10,662 nt of DNA from Candidatus Cloacimonadota bacterium (GTDB taxonomy: Bacteria; Cloacimonadota; Cloacimonadia; Cloacimonadales; Cloacimonadaceae). Of the stretch, positions 7,725-10,662 are shown one piece after another (the stretch's first letter is position 1; every line of letters starts with the position of its first letter). The notes beneath the pieces are model-generated. The model had not been told where the DNA came from. It saw nothing but the letters and a program-made list of their open reading frames with translations, and did no database searches. The stretch lies in the NCBI GenBank assembly GCA_023392795.1, contig JAEWNJ010000144.1:1-10662 (forward strand), given 5' to 3'. Position numbers and translations under genes: made by a program.

Positions 7725-7753
7725 ATCAGATTTGGTCAAGAGCGGGGAGTCAA
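7725..7753 (-). promoter_or_regulatory. Possible sigma70-type promoter for comM-serpin
   Basis: On the minus strand TTGACT (7753-7748) is separated by exactly 17 bases from TCTGAT (7730-7725), which matches TATAAT in four of six bases. Transcription would begin near 7718, giving a short leader of about 30 bases before the comM ATG. The -35 is good and the -10 is mediocre. Confidence 0.35.
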
Positions 7754-7781
7754 GCTTTTTCTTGGGATACTCGGGTGTTTG

Positions 7782-7796
7782 GACCTTGTAAAGGTC
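7782..7796. promoter_or_regulatory. Perfect inverted repeat, possible operator
   Basis: GACCTT and AAGGTC are exact reverse complements with a 3-base GTA spacer. The site lies about 65 bases upstream of the proposed comM start site and about 180 bases before the VCBS-repeat gene, a place suited to a dimeric regulator. A 6-bp arm can also arise by chance. Confidence 0.3.
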
Positions 7797-7975
7797 GGGG
7801 AGCCATGGGTCTTTCCAGAATTCATGCTATGCTCAGAGAAAGTTCTTGACGATAATGTGCACTCGCGCATCCGTTGCTTGGTAGCCTCTCGTGCCCTCTG
7901 CATGATGGATGTGTCGGTAAAGAACCTGTGCGATTCTGGCAGCCAGAGGCGAAACCTACATAAAAGGAGTACTCC

Positions 7976-10171
7976 ATGCGCGTCCTAAGTTTGTTTGTTC
8001 TCTTATGTATCGCTCTCAGTTCCATATACGCCCAGCCTTGGGAGATGGACAACGCGTTATTCAATCCCTCCGGCATCCCCAGCATGACCTTTTCACAGCC
8101 CAGGTTCACTGATCTTGATGGAGACGGTGATTGGGATATCTGGCTGGGTAATACCAATCGCGCACCACTCTATATAGAAAACATCGGAGGAACCTCCTCA
8201 CCAGAATATCAGGTAGGCACGGACTATCTGCCAAACATCAGCTCCCTGGATTCCGAAGTGGCGATAAATGCCGATCTAAACGGCGATGGAGTGTTGGATC
8301 TAATCACCGGTGGATTCAGTGGTCTTCATCTCTTCGCAGGGACTGCAGAACACGGCTTTAGTGAAGTACCCGGCGTTTTTTCCAGCGTCAATGACGGCAG
8401 TTATCCTATCCCGGATCTGGCGGATATCGATGGCGATGGGGATCTGGACTTGGTCGTTGGCTTCAGCGAGAGTGGCGCAGTAAAGCTGTATCAGAATACC
8501 GGAACCCCTGCCGCACCTGCATTTGATGAGAGTAACGCCAGTCAATTGACGGATGTGGGGCTGTATGCCTATCCCGTGTTTTGCGATTTTGATGCCGATG
8601 GTGATATAGACATCCTGATTGGCAGAGATATTCATGGCTTTGTCTATCTACAAAATGACGGTAGTGCCCAAGCTGCTGACTGGCAGGATAATAGCACTCT
8701 CTTTGCCGGTTTGGGCGCTGATACATATTGGAATTCCGGAGATCTGGCAGATATCAATGGTGATGGGGTGCCTGACCTGCTCCATGGTACCGCGGATGGT
8801 CCCCTGAGATGTTACATCAATTCCGGCAGCGCTGCTGCTCCGGTGTGGCAGGAAAATACCACTCTCTTTGGCGGCACCATCGACGTCGGCGGCGCCAGCA
8901 GTCCCTTCTTCAGCGATTTTGATTCCGATGGCGATCTGGACATGCTGCTCGGCACGCAAATGGGTTATATCAAATACTATGAAAACACCGGAACGATGTA
9001 TAGTCCTGCCTGGACTGAAAACAGCGAGTTCTTTTCCGGAATCGATCATTCCATCTATGCCTCGGTGACCGCCGGTGATGTAAATAACGATGGCTTCACC
9101 GATGTGATCGTGGGGGATCTGAGCGGGAATCTGTACTATTATCGTAACACAGGCACTGCGCTGGTGTATAATTCCTTTATGTTCATGGGAGTAAATGTAG
9201 GCGGATGGTCCTGCCCCCGCCTGATTGATATGGATTTTGACGGTGATCTGGATCTGGCGGTAGGCAATGAAGATGGATATCTGGCTTATTTGCAGAATGT
9301 CGGCACTGCGGCAGTGCCAAACTGGCAGGAACAGGCGGGGTACTTCAGCGGTATAGACGCCAGTTCTGATGCTTCGCCCACCTTTGGCGATTTTGATGAA
9401 GATGGCGATATCGACGTTTTGGCGGGTGATTCCTGGGGTGACCTGCATTGCTATCTGAATGAGGACGGGAGCTGGGTGGCAAATGGTAGCATCTTCGCCG
9501 GCATCTCCACCGGGCAAAACGCTGCTCCAGCATTGGCGGATCTGGATCACGATGGCGATCTGGACCTGGTATTGGGCGATTATGACGGCACCTTGAAGCA
9601 TTTCCGCAATTTGCAGTACTCCGCAGGGACCTTGAATCCACCGCAGAATCCCGGTTATGATGTCTCAAATGAAATCCTGATTTATTGGGAAGCCCCCGCC
9701 GAGGGCAGCACATCACCCTTCATAAAGTACAATGTGTATATGGATGGTCAATTGATTGGCAGCTCGGTGGATACTTCCTGGCTGATGAGCTTGCTGCCCG
9801 TGGGAGAATACCAGCTGGAGATCCGGGCGGAATACATTGCTGGAGAATCCATCCCTGCTCACTTAACGATCGCGGTGGTCTCAAACGAAGACCTCAGCCT
9901 CAGCCCCGTGAAGCTGCGGAACCATCCCAATCCCTTCAAACCCTTTACCACCATATCTTTCGACATGATGAAAGCGGATAGCGCACATCTGGAGATCTTT
10001 AACGTAAAGGGACAATTGATCCGCCATTGGCAAAGCTTTGGTACGGGTCATCAAGAGGTAGTTTGGGATGGTAAAGATGAGCGGGGGCAAAGGCAGAGCT
10101 CCGGGCTGTACTTCTACCGCCTCAAAAGTTCCAGAGGCAGCTACACCGGGAAAATGCTGATGCTGCACTAA
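7976..10171 (+). CDS. Secreted VCBS/FG-GAP repeat protein with C-terminal sorting domain
   Basis: Exported protein of 731 residues, probably displayed on or released from the outer membrane. The signal peptide covers about 1-19 (hydrophobic, ending SIYA before Gln). Ten calcium-binding-type motifs of the form D-x-D/N-x-D-G-x-x-D begin at D46, D100, D150, D204, D259, D314, D368, D418, D472 and D522, each followed by a hydrophobic-Gly turn such as LVVG or ILIG. Such repeats form beta-propeller blades. An FnIII-like domain follows (about 553-636, with LIYWEAP). The tail (647-731) has NHPNPFKP, a FlgD-Ig-like WDGKDERG and GLYFYRLKSSRGSYTGKMLM, the kind of ending used for type IX-like secretion in the FCB group. 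The function is likely adhesion, surface architecture or glycan binding; no catalytic domain is visible. The start is supported by AAAAGGAG 6 bases upstream. Confidence 0.92.
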   Translation: MRVLSLFVLLCIALSSIYAQPWEMDNALFNPSGIPSMTFSQPRFTDLDGDGDWDIWLGNTNRAPLYIENIGGTSSPEYQVGTDYLPNISSLDSEVAINADLNGDGVLDLITGGFSGLHLFAGTAEHGFSEVPGVFSSVNDGSYPIPDLADIDGDGDLDLVVGFSESGAVKLYQNTGTPAAPAFDESNASQLTDVGLYAYPVFCDFDADGDIDILIGRDIHGFVYLQNDGSAQAADWQDNSTLFAGLGADTYWNSGDLADINGDGVPDLLHGTADGPLRCYINSGSAAAPVWQENTTLFGGTIDVGGASSPFFSDFDSDGDLDMLLGTQMGYIKYYENTGTMYSPAWTENSEFFSGIDHSIYASVTAGDVNNDGFTDVIVGDLSGNLYYYRNTGTALVYNSFMFMGVNVGGWSCPRLIDMDFDGDLDLAVGNEDGYLAYLQNVGTAAVPNWQEQAGYFSGIDASSDASPTFGDFDEDGDIDVLAGDSWGDLHCYLNEDGSWVANGSIFAGISTGQNAAPALADLDHDGDLDLVLGDYDGTLKHFRNLQYSAGTLNPPQNPGYDVSNEILIYWEAPAEGSTSPFIKYNVYMDGQLIGSSVDTSWLMSLLPVGEYQLEIRAEYIAGESIPAHLTIAVVSNEDLSLSPVKLRNHPNPFKPFTTISFDMMKADSAHLEIFNVKGQLIRHWQSFGTGHQEVVWDGKDERGQRQSSGLYFYRLKSSRGSYTGKMLMLH

Positions 10172-10183
10172 GCCTTTGCAGCA
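10161..10183. other. Inverted repeat over the end of the VCBS-repeat gene
   Basis: TGCTGCA (10161-10167) and TGCAGCA (10177-10183) are exact complements with a 9-base loop that includes the stop codon. The stem is followed by AATATC, not a T-run. It could stabilise the mRNA 3' end or act with Rho, but it is not a standard intrinsic terminator. Confidence 0.4.
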
Positions 10184-10191
10184 AATATCAC

Positions 10192-10218
10192 TTGACACGG
10201 ATCATATAGCGCTAGAAT
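10192..10218 (+). promoter_or_regulatory. Probable sigma70-type promoter
   Basis: A perfect TTGACA (10192-10197) and TAGAAT (10213-10218, five of six consensus bases) are separated by 15 bases, slightly short of the usual 17. It lies 21 bases after the VCBS-repeat gene stop and points at the short ORF and the ABC exporter. It suggests that the exporter is transcribed independently with a leader of roughly 300 bases. Confidence 0.5.
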
Positions 10219-10255
10219 TGCGCCATGAAATATCAGGTACAGGAGGTAACTACCG

Positions 10256-10339
10256 ATGAGACAGTATATTAATGTACTCGCAACCGCAGTAAATAGTGTG
10301 AGAATGGTGCCTCTGTATCCTGGTTTCCGCTTCTATTGA
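10256..10339 (+). CDS. Possible small ORF or leader peptide, 27 codons, unknown function
   Basis: ATG at 10256 follows a perfect AGGAGGT (10241-10247) with 8 bases between, the strongest ribosome binding site in the window. The frame stops at TGA 10337-10339. The product starts MRQYINVLATAVNSVR and ends in an aromatic and proline-bearing tail (YPGFRFY). It contains no run of Trp, His or other amino acid codons typical of attenuators. It could be a leader peptide controlling the exporter downstream, an independent microprotein, or a relic. I do not recognise it. Confidence 0.4.
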   Translation: MRQYINVLATAVNSVRMVPLYPGFRFY

Positions 10340-10528
10340 GTCAGGACTTCCACTCCTTATCTCATAATTTCCCTCAGGATATCCCTACGCGGCATCTATA
10401 GAAGTATATCCGGGGCTCGGTGCGTTCAGGATTCACCCCTGCAGTACTGGCTCGCAAACGAATCAACCTTCAAGATTATGGCAAGAGACCCGTTGTAACA
10501 TCAAAGCAGAGCTTGGGAGAAGAGCATA

Positions 10529-10662
10529 ATGACTGCTATCCGATTCGTTCTAAATTATATGAAACAGCTAAAGCTGAAGTACTTATGCACAATTCTGTTT
10601 GTGATTTTGGCTGCAGCCTTTAGCTTTCTTAGTCCGTTGATTATCCGCTTCACGGTGGATTC
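10529..10662 (+). CDS. ABC exporter, transmembrane domain N-terminus (3'-partial)
   Basis: The first 44 codons of a gene that runs off the right edge. ATG at 10529 has GGGAGA (10515-10520) 8 bases upstream, and the frame is closed by a TAA at 10496-10498. The peptide has a short basic start (MTAIRFVLNYMKQLKLKY), then a hydrophobic helix (about 19-36), then SFLSPLIIRFTVD. A hydrophobic helix followed by P-L-x-I-R-x-x-V-D is characteristic of the first helix and following loop of the ABC_membrane domain of MsbA/LmrA-type half-transporters. The nucleotide-binding domain would lie outside the window. The substrate cannot be inferred. Another MsbA-like or peptide/drug exporter subtype is equally possible. 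Confidence 0.75.
   Translation, partial: MTAIRFVLNYMKQLKLKYLCTILFVILAAAFSFLSPLIIRFTVD

Larger units (their letters stand above)
7688..7975. other. Divergent intergenic region
   Basis: This 288-base gap separates comM (leftward) from the VCBS-repeat gene (rightward) and should carry both promoters. A plausible comM promoter lies at 7725-7753. An exact inverted repeat, GACCTT-GTA-AAGGTC, lies at 7782-7796. CGGGGAG occurs twice, 53 bases apart (7743 and 7796). For the rightward gene I see only the ribosome binding site AAAAGGAG (7962-7969) 6 bases before ATG 7976. No well-spaced rightward promoter pair is clear. Confidence 0.55.
10172..10528. other. Leader region upstream of ABC exporter
   Basis: A 357-base region between the VCBS-repeat gene and the exporter. 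It holds a probable promoter (10192-10218), a 15-codon ATG frame without a good ribosome binding site (10225-10272), and a 27-codon ORF behind a perfect AGGAGGT (10256-10339). About 190 bases of apparently untranslated leader follow. Within 10340-10528 there is a pyrimidine-rich stretch near 10345-10375 and weak inverted repeats such as GGATAT/ATATCC around 10378-10413. I do not recognise a known riboswitch and see no terminator with a T-run. Confidence 0.5.

Noticed and set aside
7846..7856. TTGACG and GATAAT as a promoter for the VCBS-repeat gene
   Set aside because: The two overlap each other, so they cannot serve as one -35/-10 pair, and neither has a partner at suitable spacing.
7779..7988. 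69-codon frame (TTG start) upstream of the VCBS-repeat gene
   Set aside because: No ribosome binding site, composition unlike a protein, and it overlaps the well-supported start at 7976.
8648..9601. 317-codon open frame antisense to the VCBS-repeat gene
   Set aside because: The repeated GAT-rich calcium motifs read as Ile-rich sequence on the other strand; no start signal and no domain.
10420..10623. 67-codon frame (GTG start) near the right edge
   Set aside because: It overlaps the ABC exporter start in another frame, lacks a ribosome binding site and has no recognisable pattern.
1..10662. CRISPR array, tRNA, rRNA, insertion sequence or prophage
   Set aside because: No regularly spaced direct repeats of CRISPR size, no cloverleaf with CCA-like end, no conserved rRNA segments and no transposase or integrase motifs were seen on either strand.

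Overview
The window most likely comes from a Gram-negative bacterium of the FCB group, with Candidatus Cloacimonadota as the best guess. This rests on the large secreted VCBS/FG-GAP repeat protein ending in a PNPFKP-type FlgD-like/sorting tail, the Shine-Dalgarno-led genes, and the overall gene style. The lineage is an inference and no rRNA is present to confirm it. All protein genes found are ordinary chromosomal types. I see no integrase, transposase, CRISPR array, phage gene, tRNA or rRNA.

Layout from left to right. Bases 1-1934 (+) hold the 3' part of a hybrid histidine kinase (PAS, HisKA, HATPase, two receiver domains), cut by the window's left edge. A 347-base gap follows, containing a pentanucleotide repeat and a small SD-led ORF. 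Bases 2282-4495 (+) encode a Cu(I)-type P1B ATPase (CopA-like). From 4496 to about 4770 lies a G/C-rich intergenic stretch full of nested inverted repeats. Then comes a strong intrinsic terminator for the minus strand. Bases 4836-7687 (-) are a tightly coupled pair: comM (YifB-family AAA+ ATPase) first, followed by a secreted or lipid-anchored serpin whose start overlaps or nearly touches the comM stop codon. A 288-base divergent intergenic region leads to 7976-10171 (+), a 731-residue secreted protein with ten calcium-binding-type VCBS motifs, an FnIII-like domain and a C-terminal sorting domain. The last 490 bases carry a probable promoter, a perfect SD in front of a 27-codon ORF, a leader of about 190 bases, and the first 44 codons of an ABC exporter membrane domain that runs off the right edge.

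How the genes fit together. The kinase can only signal by phosphotransfer because no output domain is visible, and a link to the neighbouring copper pump is possible but unproven. The serpin is probably a cell-envelope protease inhibitor. Its pairing with the DNA branch-migration ATPase ComM looks like positional coupling of unrelated functions. The points most worth a second look are the envelope serpin with an inhibitory-type hinge, its coupling to comM, the structured 4.5-4.7 kb element, and the two short SD-led ORFs that precede transporter genes. I found no clear evidence of an entirely new system.
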